Source: Cerioporus squamosus (taxonomy: Eukaryota; Basidiomycota; Agaricomycetes; Polyporales; Polyporaceae). Taken from it: DNA of 10,686 nucleotides. A program made the position numbers and the translations under genes. The stretch is taken from contig JABYQS010000953.1 in NCBI GenBank assembly GCA_022592435.1, forward strand, positions 1-10,686, given 5' to 3'. Below the pieces are notes generated by a model. It searched no databases. It had not been told where the DNA came from and saw nothing but the letters and a program-made list of their open reading frames with translations. Of this stretch, positions 1 to 8,746 are shown one piece after another (the first letter of the stretch is position 1; the number at the start of each line of letters is the position of its first letter).

Positions 1-1686
1 GATGTACCCGGCCCGCGTGATGGCATATGTGTACAGCATGCTATTGTAGGACATGCCGTCGGTCCTGCAGGGTATATATGTCAGACTTTAAATGACAGGT
101 CGATGCAGGACGATCGTATACTCACCAGACACCGACGACCGATCGTGGCGGGATGCCGTCCGCACTCAGTTTATATGCGAGGTGAGCGGCTAAGTCTTGC
201 ACATCGGCTTCGAACAATGATCCTTCGCTCACGGGTTCGACATCAGTTGAAGGATGGGGAATCTCGAGCCACTCTGCGCTATCTATCATGAGCGCATCGT
301 TAGCGAGCGAAAACGATCTTAGGATGCATGAGAGGTAGAAATCAGAATACTTACTCGACCTCACCACGCTGAGTTTCAACCTATCCCGGGCGTGGAAGGA
401 GGGGAAGCAAAGCACCGCTTGCTGACGCCACCACGGATGGTATCGCTCGATGTCGTCTATATTCAACACCACTCGGGTTCGAGTATTGCTCCCCTCGCGT
501 TCCCTGTGGACGTGGTGCGCAGCAGGACATCCTCGGTTACACGACCGACATCTTTGAGCATAGACGCGTAGGCTTCGCGGGTCAGACACGTGCGCTGAGC
601 GACATCATGTCTCGTGGGCTCGAGGATGAGCGTACGGCTCGGGAGTAGAGCTGCCCAGGAGTGCAGGAGGCTCCTCAGCATCTCCACGCAGTGGGCATTG
701 CGTCCGATCGACTGGGAGTCAGAGCGAGCTTGACCGTGCCGAGTTTGAGGAAGGGCCGCAGGTCAATTGCCGCAGTAGCAGCGTCCGTTGCGTCTATTGC
801 ATAAACACGAGTGAGTTTGCTACTAAAGCGTTGACGAGGGGCGCGTTCTTCACTTTCAACGCTTGACAGGTCAAAGTGGGGAAGGTCGACGTCGAGATGA
901 CAGAGAGATGCCCCCAGGCTAGACATGAGAACCTCCACGCCACGCATTCCCATCAGACGAATCTAGGTGACGAAGGTGTGAGCGAGCTACGCTGGTCAGT
1001 TAGCTTGAAGTGGAGACTCACGGTAAGCCTCTTCAGCTTTGGCAGGCAGAGTGGTCGCACCTGTTGACCTGAGGAGGGTATACTAGGCGCAGACCATCGT
1101 ACCCGTATACAGGCAAGTCTTGAGACCCCGTCGACGGACTGTAGACATCGCGCAAAGTCGGTGAAAGACGGGAACACGACGCTTTCCAGATGTAGGTCGT
1201 CGAGAGAAGCAGATGAGCGAAATGACAGAGGGAATCGGGGATGAATCGGGAGGTGCGACAGCGGGATACTGGATGGACACTTGCCTGCGGATTGAGCAGG
1301 CGGATGATTGACACCGTGGTTAGGTTTGGAAGTCGACGACCAAGCAGGATAGGCAGGGCTGTAACAGCGCTAGCTGGAGCGTGAAGGTGTTCTCCGACCA
1401 GGCAGACCTCCCGGACAAGGTGGGCCAGGGTGGGTTCTCGTTCCATGTGGGAGGAAAACTGGCGAAGTGCGCGGACGTCCTCAACCCTTACAGCATGAAA
1501 AATCCAGTACTGCGAGCGCGTGCGCGATGCCCGGCAAACAAGCGCACAACTTTGCATGGTGCGGATGGCTAGCTCGTGGTCGATACTTTGGGTGATGTCG
1601 TGATCGTAGGCCATGTCAACGATATGTTCGCATACTTCGAAAGGTAGCGAGGACGGAGGGTGGGACCGGTTTGCCACGCGTAGCAT
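1..1686 (-). CDS. F-box protein, left end outside the window, three unexplained frame breaks
   Basis: Likely substrate adaptor of an SCF-type ubiquitin ligase: an N-terminal F-box-like helix pair followed by a leucine-rich region, as in the large F-box families of polypores. From ATG 1686 the first exon shows LPFEVCEHIVDMAYDHD, then CALVCRASRTRSQYWIFHAV, where the usual Trp after CRA is Ser, then REVCLVGEHLHAP. The model is exon 1 1022-1686, intron 963-1021 (GTGAGT, GCTAAC, CCTAG, phase 0), exon 2 355-962, a probable intron 283-354 (GTAAGT, GCTAAC, ATAG, 72 nt and in frame, so splicing is optional on paper), exon 3 126-282, intron 65-125 (GTGAGT to CTGCAG), and exon 4 64-1, ending in TYAITRAGYI at the window edge. 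Conserved-looking segments include DDLHLESVVFPSFTDF, SSLGASLCHLDVDLPHFDL and RVVLNIDDIERYHPWW. The frame changes near 1255-1295, 683-692 and 475-500 without a usable intron; each fits one missing base. Sequencing error or a decaying family member are both possible. The F-box assignment is from family resemblance. Confidence 0.7.
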
Positions 1687-2197
1687 CACCGATTCGCGAC
1701 AACCGGCCGCCGTGAAACGAGCAGGGGGTGGTGTTCCGAGGATCCTAGAGCGAGAGCGTCTGTGCAAGTGCCGGTGTTGTTGGGGTATAGAGTCAAACAG
1801 ATGATAGAGGGCAGTACTACTTCCTCCGCAGAAGACTCACCGCTCGGGTTACTCGTGGTTGAAGATGCACTGCTGTCACCTATGTACATGCGACCGCTGC
1901 TGATTTCGACTTGCTGTACGTCTAGAGGGGCATACGAGTACCTGCAGGTAGTCCCTCGCCGTTCGAGTAGCAGCTTACCTAGTATATACTGACCCAAAGC
2001 AGAAGGACCGTCCTGATCCTCCGGAGGGCGCTGGGAGGCACGCTGAAGACGGGAAGCATCAGTGAGCATGGCAATGTCCGTATGCGGACGCTTCTCAGTC
2101 AAACCTTATATCACTGCCAGGGTGCAGTACGACTCGCTCTTTCCTACCTTCCACTATTTCCACCATCCACGGGCTCGGTGACGAGGAGCCCGTACCG
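1687..2197. promoter_or_regulatory. divergent spacer between the F-box gene and the duplicated-exon gene
   Basis: This stretch separates two outward-facing starts, at 1686 (minus) and 2198 or 2232 (plus), and must hold both promoters unless the doubtful exon at 1841-2069 is real. The part from about 2140 to 2172 is pyrimidine-rich (CTCTTTCCTACCTTCC) and resembles the CT-rich leaders found just upstream of fungal transcription starts; it would serve the plus-strand gene. I see no convincing TATA box or repeated operator. Confidence 0.4.
1841..2069 (-). other. possible upstream coding exon of the F-box gene
   Basis: An open stretch on the minus strand starts at an ATG at 2069 (MLTDASRLQRASQRPPEDQ) and ends at a good donor at 1840 (GTGAGT). 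A matching acceptor (TTGCACAG) lies at 1760, giving an 81-nt intron. Spliced in frame, the product stops at TGA 1688-1686, overlapping the ATG at 1686. Only a one-base frame change would join it to the F-box reading frame. It could be a 5' exon, a short upstream open frame, or noncoding. The residues match nothing I know. Confidence 0.25.
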
Positions 2198-3462
2198 ATG
2201 GAGACGAACCAATGCACCGCACGTCTCAACGATGAACAGACACGATGCACCTCGCGTCCAGCTCCTGCGTCTGTTCCGAGGCTATGCTCGGCTCGCCTCC
2301 GCGAACGCGAAAGCTCCGTGAGGGGGTACAAAGACGCGTCGTCCCGAGGGGACGCGTTGAGGGGACAGGCGATCATCTCGAAGCATCAGTTAGCGGCCCT
2401 GAAGACACCCCAGGATATCCAAGAGGCAATCAAGGCCACGGAGGCGTATCGTGAAGCGGTGCAGGAGGAGGCTACGAGACGCGTGGCGCATACCAAACGG
2501 TTCTACAGCAACGGTGCGTAACAGTGACCATGTGACGTGAGCTTGCGCTGATTTTGCGAGCCGCAGAGCCAGAGGACAGCTCGAATGGGCACCATAAGCG
2601 TATTCTGGTCCTCTTGGAGAGAATAGACACCTGCAGCGACTTCCTTGTCAAACTGCACGATCGTCAGCGATCGGGAGCTGTAGACGACATGCGCAGGAGG
2701 AGAGCATCCGAAAGCCATGGAGGGCCAGCTCAATCCAGGAGTGAACGCGAGAATGAAGATAAGGCGAGGCGTGCAACCGAGGAACGCAAGCTTGAGGAGA
2801 TGCGCCAGCGGATTCAAACGGAGCAGGATGCATGGTTGCGCGGCAAGATGGCGAGAGAGAGCGCTTGGGAGACCATCGCTTCGTGGTATGCGACGGGAGA
2901 AGTAGCTGCCAAAGCACAAACTGTGCTGGGAAATGCGGCGAAAGACGTCGGAACCTGGTAGGCAGGACGTTGGAGGTGGATGGCAATAGTCGAGCTCACA
3001 TCTGTCTGTTGCCAGGTTGACAACACAAGTCGGCTCCGCAGGTGAAACATTACAGCACGCAATGCCGGACGCTCGCGCTGCAGCAGAGGGCATAGCTGTG
3101 GATGCGCAGAAGGTCGCGGAGGGCGTTGTGCAGGATGCAGGAAAGTGGTGAGTAGGACCTTCGTCGAGCAAGCGCACGACACGGTGCTCACCTTGACCTT
3201 GCTGTCAGGTTGTCCGGCGCCGGCAAAACGTTACAACAAGCAGCACCGGACGTCTCGGAGGCTCGCGTCGCAGCTGAGGCAATCGCTGCAGACGTACAGA
3301 AGGTTGCGGGGAAGGCGGCGGCCGATGTTGGGAAGTGGTAAGCAGCGTCGCGTTGTTTTGAAAGCGGTAGTGTTGATTCAAAATCGTTCCAGGGTGAGCG
3401 ATGGTATGCGGAATGACCAGGTACAAAACCTGCTCGGATCATTTGGACTGCGGCGGGGTTGA
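2198..3462 (+). CDS. unrecognised Ala/Glu/Lys-rich helical protein with two tandem repeat exons
   Basis: I do not recognise this protein. The model has five exons: 2198-2513, 2567-2957, 3016-3147, 3209-3337 and 3393-3462, giving 345 residues. The introns are 2514-2566 (GTGCGT), 2958-3015 (GTAGGC), 3148-3208 (GTGAGT) and 3338-3392 (GTAAGC). The last three are all phase 2 and split a Trp codon TG|G. Exon 1 ends in a helical stretch (TPQDIQEAIKATEAYREAV). Exon 2 is highly charged and likely coiled coil (KARRATEERKLEEMRQRIQ). Exons 3 and 4 are repeats of 44 and 43 residues, both with A-G-x-T-L-Q, AAExIAxD, QKVA and a final D-x-G-K-W. The tail is VSDGMRNDQVQNLLGSF before the stop at 3460-3462. The start is uncertain: ATG 2198 gives one open frame, whereas ATG 2232 in another frame begins MNRHDAPRVQLLRLFRGYA, which looks like a mitochondrial presequence but needs a frame change near 2310-2345. 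Alternating small and charged residues suggest amphipathic helices, as in LEA- or apolipoprotein-like proteins; that is inference only. Confidence 0.7.
3016..3337 (+). repeat. tandem exon duplication (two 43-44-codon units with intervening intron)
   Basis: Exon 3016-3147 and exon 3209-3337 encode alignable units, matching at L, AG-TLQ-A-PD, AR-AAE-IA-D-QKVA and D-GKW. Both are bounded by phase 2 introns at the same Trp codon. The introns before each unit also resemble each other: an early GTAGGACxTT-like stretch, a GCTCAC element in the middle and an end in CTGT-CAG or TTGCCAG. The copied unit therefore probably included an intron. The end of the preceding exon (NAAKDVGTW) is a further partial match. 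Confidence 0.75.
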
Positions 3463-3880
3463 GCAGAATGTCTTCGAAACGCGGAGGCCATGCTTACTGG
3501 TACGTCTGCGAGTCAGACTTTTTCCAATCAGTACTTCATCACTCAATCCTTGCCTTTCACTCCAGTGTTAAAGTTGCTGCGTGTACTATGATATGGCCAG
3601 AGCATCTATGCTGTCTTGCGTTGCGTTTAGGTGCCATGCTGTGCATGAAGCTAGGAGGTGAGCGCAAGGTGAGCGGCACAAAGCAGACTGAAGTCGTGCC
3701 CGATATCCCCGCCCGTGGGAATATTTGCCACTGCAGCGCTGGCAGGCGCCCCCCGCCACCCGCCAGTGCTGCGATGTCCTCCTCGTGTCCTGAAATCAAA
3801 GCTCTTTGACAGTGGTTCCTCTGCTTTGTCCCGCTCTCTTTGTCCTACCCTCCTTGCGCACTCAAAAGCCTCTCTCAAAA
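3463..3880 (+). promoter_or_regulatory. promoter and leader of the zinc-finger gene
   Basis: These 418 bases hold no gene I can support. The last 80 bases are strongly pyrimidine-rich (TTTGTCCCGCTCTCTTTGTC) and lead into TCTCAAAA directly before the ATG at 3881, a strong fungal start context with A at -3 and G at +4. I see no clear TATA box. The 116-codon open frame at 3459-3809 has no domain and is Cys/Pro-rich by chance composition. The 3' UTR of the upstream plus-strand gene should also lie at the left end. Confidence 0.5.
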
Positions 3881-5230
3881 ATGGGCATTATGAACACCAG
3901 CATCACGCCTCCCGGCGACTCTCCCTTCGCCGTACCCACTACATCTCGCTTCTGTCGACCCGAAAATGAACACCCCACTCCCCCGGACAAGTCTTGCCCT
4001 CTGGAGCTGCCCACAGAACGATGAGAGGGGCGACTACAGCCGCGATGCATCCATCCGCACGGATCCGACTCCCTTCAGTAACCTGTGGGTGGGCGACCGA
4101 ACCCCGGCGCACCATGCGCCTACATCGTATGCGGTTCTACGGCCACCGCAAACGTGCGAGCGCCCGCCGGACAATCTTGAAGTCGTTGACACCCATCTGA
4201 AGTACGTGCTCTCTCGTCGACCACTCAGCCAGCCGCTCATGCTGTGTGCAGCTTCCTCCCGCTGCCTCAAACTGACGGTCTACCAACCGTCACTTTTGAC
4301 AACTCGCATGGGTATACCCAGACAGGCCCAGCTAGAACGGATGTCCAGCACTCCCTATTCCCGCCTGTCACCCTCGGTCCTCTAGATTTCTGGACGAGGT
4401 ACGAGATGGTGCAGCCGCAACAGATGACCACCTTCGGTGTGCCTGCTCTTGCGCAGAATACCGGCGCGCAGACATCCTCCTTCGGGTTTCCTCTCGGCGA
4501 GGGCCAATCGGCCCCGACGGGCCTCACGAACCTGCCGATGTCCATGGCGAGCTTCAATACGGTGTCTCCGGACGCCGGAGAGCACACCGCAGCTCGCAGG
4601 TTCAACGCATCATACGCTCTCGGAGGCTTCCACTCAGCTACGAGCGGCGCTCTGCAGTTGTATTCAGGCCCGCAAGTTCCATCCTTCGGGCAAGGATACT
4701 ATCTCGGGCCGCCGTCCTCGAACATAGCCTCTACTGTCATCCCCGACACTCCTTCGCCGCCGTCCTCTTCGGTACCTTCTCCCCCCAAGCCGTCATCGTC
4801 GTCCCTTACCTCCGACATGCTCTCGGTCGGTACCCACGCGCCGCGGCCAAAGAACCCCGCACCATCTCCCCTTACATGCTCGGTGCCGGGCTGCGGCAAG
4901 AAGGCCGGGCGCAAGGTCGACCTCGACCGACACGTCCAGTCTGTGCACGCTCCCAGGCAGTGGATATGCTGCGGCTTCCCCGTCGACGATCCCGCGTGCG
5001 CGCAGCTCACGGGGGACAGGAAGGTGCGGATGTTCGCTGGGGTCGCGTTCGTCGGGGGATGCGGGAAGAAGTTCACGAGGAAGGATACCTTGCTGCGGCA
5101 CCTGGCACCGCCGAAGGATGGGAAGGGGAAGACACTCAGAGGCGGGCAGAAGGGGCGTGGCGGGCAGCAGCTGTGCGTTGGAAACGCGAATGCGAGGTGG
5201 CAACCGGGGTTTTGGACGCGGTGCCGGTAG
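3881..5230 (+). CDS. C2H2 zinc-finger protein, probable transcription factor
   Basis: Probable nuclear DNA-binding regulator. Exon 1 is 3881-4201, the intron is 4202-4251 (GTACGT to GTGTGCAG, phase 2) and exon 2 is 4252-5230. The N-terminal two thirds is low-complexity, Pro/Ser/Thr-rich and probably disordered (TPSPPSSSVPSPPKPSSSS). A canonical finger lies at 4877-4948: C-x4-C-x12-H-x4-H, with CSVPGC and RHVQSVH. A second, atypical module follows: WICCGF, about 35 residues, then GGCGKKFTRKDTLLRHL, which has Cys, Phe, Leu and one His but no clear last ligand before a Lys/Gly-rich tail. Start 3881 (MGIMNTSITPPGDSPF) has a very good start context, but its frame stops at TGA 4022-4024. The frame that splices cleanly to exon 2 is one base later and has its own ATG at 3966 (MNTPLPRTSLALW). 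Both look coding, so either one extra base lies near 4008-4024 or translation starts at 3966 (about 404 residues). The finger is certain; the target is unknown. Confidence 0.8.
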
Positions 5231-5492
5231 GTTGGTGTGTGCGTTCCGGGTGACTTGTAAGTGAAGAGAAGTTCCTTCGTACAGGCAGAAACGCGGGGCT
5301 AGCCCGTAGAAGGTCGTCGCATAAGAACCTAGAGTGCTGTACTAGTACTATATTCGTAGTCTATGTCATTACATCCAATAGACCGACCATCTTCAGAGAT
5401 CGAAACACTGCCGGTTCGAAAAGTTACTGTCCCGCTACTTATCCGACGATCGATAGCAGCGCGGCGCGATAGCAAATCAAAGAGAGAACTAT
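5231..5492. other. convergent 3' ends of the zinc-finger and TEA genes
   Basis: This 262-base gap lies between the stop of the plus-strand zinc-finger gene (5228-5230) and the stop of the minus-strand TEA gene (5493-5495). It must carry both 3' UTRs. I see no AATAAA on either strand, which is common in fungi. A minus-strand open frame continues across it (5329-5544) but does not splice in phase to the TEA gene. Confidence 0.5.
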
Positions 5493-7150
5493 TCATACCT
5501 GCGACTCCCGGGAATGCGCCTCGTCTCGACCTAGTCCTTGCCACTTCTCGTTCACCAGCTCGAACGCAGGTTTGTGTTCCGATTCGTCATACAAGCCGGG
5601 CTCAGGCAGTCTCGGTGGCCAGCTCACCGGGCTGTGGCGCTGGCTTGCCCATCCCGGAAGGCTCGTCGTCGGGGAGGTGCTCCCATCGCTCAAGTCGGGA
5701 GTATCGGAGCATGTGCTCCGCGTGTCCTCCAGGAGCGATGTGATGTCACCCATCTCTGGGTATACCTGTAGAGATCGAAGAAAGCTGAGGGTGAGAGCGT
5801 GGTACATATGAGGTACTGTGCTTACTGTCATGTCTTCGTCCTTGACCATGAAAGGGGACAGCGGCCGGTGCGGTATGACGCTGAAAAGATACTGAATGAC
5901 CATGAGGGATGTCGGCCTCTGGGAGGGATCTCCTGATTGCCTGGTGATCTCTTGAATGATCGTATACGACGACAAATCTGTGGCCTGGTGCATCCATCAG
6001 TGAGCAATGTAATTATCCAACAACGACGTACCCGTGCAGCCACAAAGAGTATCCCAATACCCCGGTGCGAGGGACGTGTAGTGCAAGAAAGAGTGCTCTC
6101 CCTCCTCGCGGGCAGCCATGACCAGTGGTGAGTCGAGGTGTAGGATTGTATCGCCTCGGTAGACGCTACACGTCGAGAGTAACGGTAGGGAAGAGGAGGA
6201 CCTGAAGGTCACAGTAGGATCGATGTCCCGAAGTGACCGTGGCTCGGTCCATTTGTACGCCGATCCGACAACGTAGTCCACTTAGCGGGGGCCGGAGATG
6301 AGTCCTCGACAAGCGATGGGGCCATGGGAACCTCTTCAGGTGGGACGGTGATGTATACGTGCACAATTTGGTCGCCAGGTGAAAGCATGAGTCCCTCCGA
6401 GGTCGTAGGAACACACGCTGCGACCATCGATGAGCTTTCACCCTGCGGATGCATCATCTTATAGTGGCGGTCGGAGATCTCCTTCATGACTAGCAAGGTT
6501 CAGGACCACGTTGAGCTGCTCGAGGCGCGAATGATCACGTACTCTGTTTGCCTGTACTGTTCTCTCGGAGCTGTTGAATCTTGCAACCGACCTGCTTGGC
6601 AGTGCGATACTCTCCGGTATTCTTCACGATATACTGCGAGATGAATTTGTTACGATTGAGGAATCGGGTAAGGCCACCACGAGGTTGTGCTGGAACATAT
6701 CGCTCCAGTCCTATTCAACATAAGGCGGGTGAGTGATATGTTGGATAACAGATGTAGCAACGCACCTTCCAGGAGCGCGGCCTCCAGATGCGGAGGCCAC
6801 ACCACCTCGTCCTTGTATTTAGATGTACGCCAGCATTCCCGACCCGCGAGCCTAGTCTGAAAACATCTAGGCGTCGCAATGCCTTTGTCTTGGCTTGTAA
6901 GAGCAGGTGCCCCCGAAGAGAGTGGGAAAGGCCGGCAACCGTTCTGAGCATATGGATGATGTCTACGGCTAAGTGCGAGTGTGGACCGATAGACCGAATG
7001 GACGATGTTCGACTCAGAGGACAGAACATGTGAGTCATCATGGCCGTGCCTAATTAGGAACCTCTGAGTCTGAGGCGAAGTTGGAGACTTTGTTCTGAGT
7101 TGCCATCGCGTTATGTCGGGTCCCGGCTCGGAGCTGCGAGTTAGACTCAT
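5493..7150 (-). CDS. TEA/ATTS-domain transcription factor (AbaA/Tec1/TEAD family)
   Basis: Sequence-specific DNA-binding regulator; relatives include Aspergillus AbaA (conidiation) and yeast Tec1 (filamentation). Exons: 6766-7150, 6543-6710, 6032-6489, 5826-5977, 5493-5765. Introns: 6711-6765 (GTGCGT/AATAG), 6490-6542 (GTACGT/GCTAG), 5978-6031 (GTACGT/CACAG) and 5766-5825 (GTAAGC/TACAG). The TEA domain, about residues 105-182, is split by the first intron: helix 1 VVWPPHLEAALLEGLERY, helix 2 NKFISQYIVKNTG, helix 3 RTAKQVGCKIQQLREN, the recognition helix with its K-Q-V core. It is followed by SDRHYKMMHP, a Pro/Ser-rich linker, LRDIDPTVTF, then YTSLAPGYWDTLCGCTDLSS across the third junction and YTIIQEITRQ. 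This order matches what I recall of basidiomycete TEA proteins. One break remains at 6280-6286: upstream is open to SSPAPA, downstream restarts at DYVVGSAYKW, and no phase-matched intron fits. The ATG at 7150 is the only in-frame Met before the domain and overlaps the neighbour's stop, so the true 5' end is uncertain. Confidence 0.85.
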
Positions 7151-8746
7151 CTATAACGGACAATATTTGTGAGTGCCGGATGTACTATCTTGAATATGCC
7201 CACCGATGTCTGGCCAGGAATGATTGTTTCCGCCTCTATCGACTGGAACGACGGACGGCTGTCTTCAATCTGACTCGAACCGCATCCGTGCCTCAGCATT
7301 ATGGCCCCAACTAGGAAGATTCCGTCAACCATCTACATCGCGAAACGACGAGAAAATCGCTGCAAGCGCAGTTACCTCCACATTCGTCAACATCAACCCG
7401 AGGTGTCAGGCGGACCAGCTCTGAATATATGTCCTGCGGAATCGCAGTGTTCTGAAGAGGATACCTGAACAAACAGCGATTCTAAACAGCACTGAGACGG
7501 ACCTGAAACAACTCATAAACATCCAGATCTGATGCGAGGGTAAATCGCGCCGTTGCATGCTGCACAGAGTTGGACATCAATGTCGTTCCGAATTTCGTGG
7601 ATGGTGGCACTCACCTCCAGAATATAGTCCAGAAGCGCCGTAACTGGATCATACGCCTATACGGAAGATTAGTTCAATCGCGGGCATATGCTGCAATCAC
7701 TCACCTGAAAAGAGCCTTGTCTGTCAGGGAAATCGCCCGTTTCGTCAACCACGAAGGCGGAAGCGTAGGAATCAGGGCCCGGATCCCGGGAATCGTCGCT
7801 TGCGGGATCTCGTGGACCTCCAGCAGCTTGTATCGGGAAGTCAGGTAGTAAGATGCGTCGCTTCATCTTGTAGTAGTGCATGAAGATGCACTGGTCTAGC
7901 ACCTCTCGATCCTGAGCTGCTTGGGGTGCTCCGTTTGAGGTCGACGTGGGAGGCCAGCCTGAAGTGCCTGACAGATACTCCGGAGGGCCCGACCTGAAGT
8001 AGGAAGACTGAAACCTAGCATTCTCGACGCGTAGCTTGAACTCGAATGACGCCAGCGAGCCTATGTTCGCCGCAATCGATCCGTCCTTCGCTCGGTAGTC
8101 ACCATGGAAGGCAGCGACTCCCCAGCGACTCGTCTTCGTGGTCCCGCACACGAAGATGAGCTCTTCGTCTTTGAGACCTATCTCGAACCTGCTGTTCGCG
8201 AACTCAAGCAAGCGGTCGAAGTGCGTGCGCATGTAGCGTGTGATGAGATTCCTGCACATGATCGTCTGCGACACCCCGGACGGAGCGAGCATCAGCGCTG
8301 CGCCAAAGTCGTCGGTGCAGGTGAACTGAACATTGATACGAGCAGATGAGCTAGATTGATAGCGGAAAGTTAGTATGTATAAGACAAAGGTTACAGTGAA
8401 CTCACTCTGCAGTAGCGCTTCCTGCTGAGACCCCAGCGGCCGCGTCCAAACAGTGAAGGCTGCGTCCACACAACACCGATTGAGAGATCCTCATCCGGGG
8501 GCCGTCGAGGATAGCTTTCTCCTTTGGAAATGGTACGTAGTCGAGCGGCACGTCGCCTCGTGGCTGAGGTTCGTCCGGTTGCTTCATGGTGTTGAACAGG
8601 GGATGGAAAGCTCCCTCCAATCGCCAACCGACATCGCCTATCTCGACTGAAGGTGTGCCAGGCGCCGGATCCGGTACCCAGAGAGGGTAGCCGTAGCCGT
8701 GGTGGAACATCTGCTTGGCGTAGATGTCCCAGGGAGGAGAATTCAT
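7147..8746 (-). CDS. conserved uncharacterised basidiomycete-type protein, 441 residues, six exons
   Basis: The function is unknown. I associate the opening pattern DIYAKQMFHHGYGYPLW with P-x-P, IGDVGW and EGAFHPLFN with a family of hypothetical proteins in polypores; I know no named domain. Exons: 8406-8746, 7705-8350, 7615-7656, 7503-7559, 7376-7451, 7147-7310. Introns: 8351-8405 (GTGAGT, ACTAAC, TCTAG), 7657-7704, 7560-7614, 7452-7502 (weak donor GTCCGT) and 7311-7375 (GTAACT to CCTAG). All five junctions are in phase, which makes this the cleanest gene here. Other marks are VQFTCTDDFGAALML, a probable beta segment; EELIFVCGTTKTSRWGVAAF at about residues 190-210; AYDPVTALLDYILE, all of the 42-nt exon 3; and LASDLDVYELFQ, the end of the 57-nt exon 4. 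IPQDIYSELVRL, DVDECG and a divergent C-terminus follow. No signal peptide or membrane segment is visible. The start is the first ATG after a stop, with a TATA-like element about 55-60 bases upstream. Its TGA (7149-7147) overlaps the ATG of the TEA gene. Confidence 0.85.

Noticed and set aside
475..590. 37-nt GTAACC...CCACAG interval as an intron explaining a frame change in the F-box gene
   Set aside because: Shorter than every other intron here and out of phase with the downstream frame.
2503..3177. 224-codon open frame on the minus strand
   Set aside because: It lies antisense to the duplicated-exon gene, has a Cys/Pro/His-rich chance composition and no domain, while the plus strand shows phased introns and repeat units.
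3459..3809. 116-codon open frame on the plus strand after the duplicated-exon gene
   Set aside because: No domain, no splice link to either neighbour, and it overlaps the promoter and leader of the zinc-finger gene.
5329..5544. Minus-strand open frame that might be a last exon of the TEA gene
   Set aside because: The only good donor nearby (GTATGA after ESQ) joins it out of phase at every AG tested; the gene most simply stops at 5493.
6282..6450. Intron ending at CGCTAAG (6281) to explain the TEA frame change
   Set aside because: A phase 1 donor is required. The only candidates (GTGAAA, GTGTTC) would remove the coding-like VHVYITVPPEE segment and give an intron far longer than the others.
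8104..8349. 81-codon plus-strand open frame
   Set aside because: Antisense to the largest exon of the 441-residue protein, which has in-phase introns on both sides.
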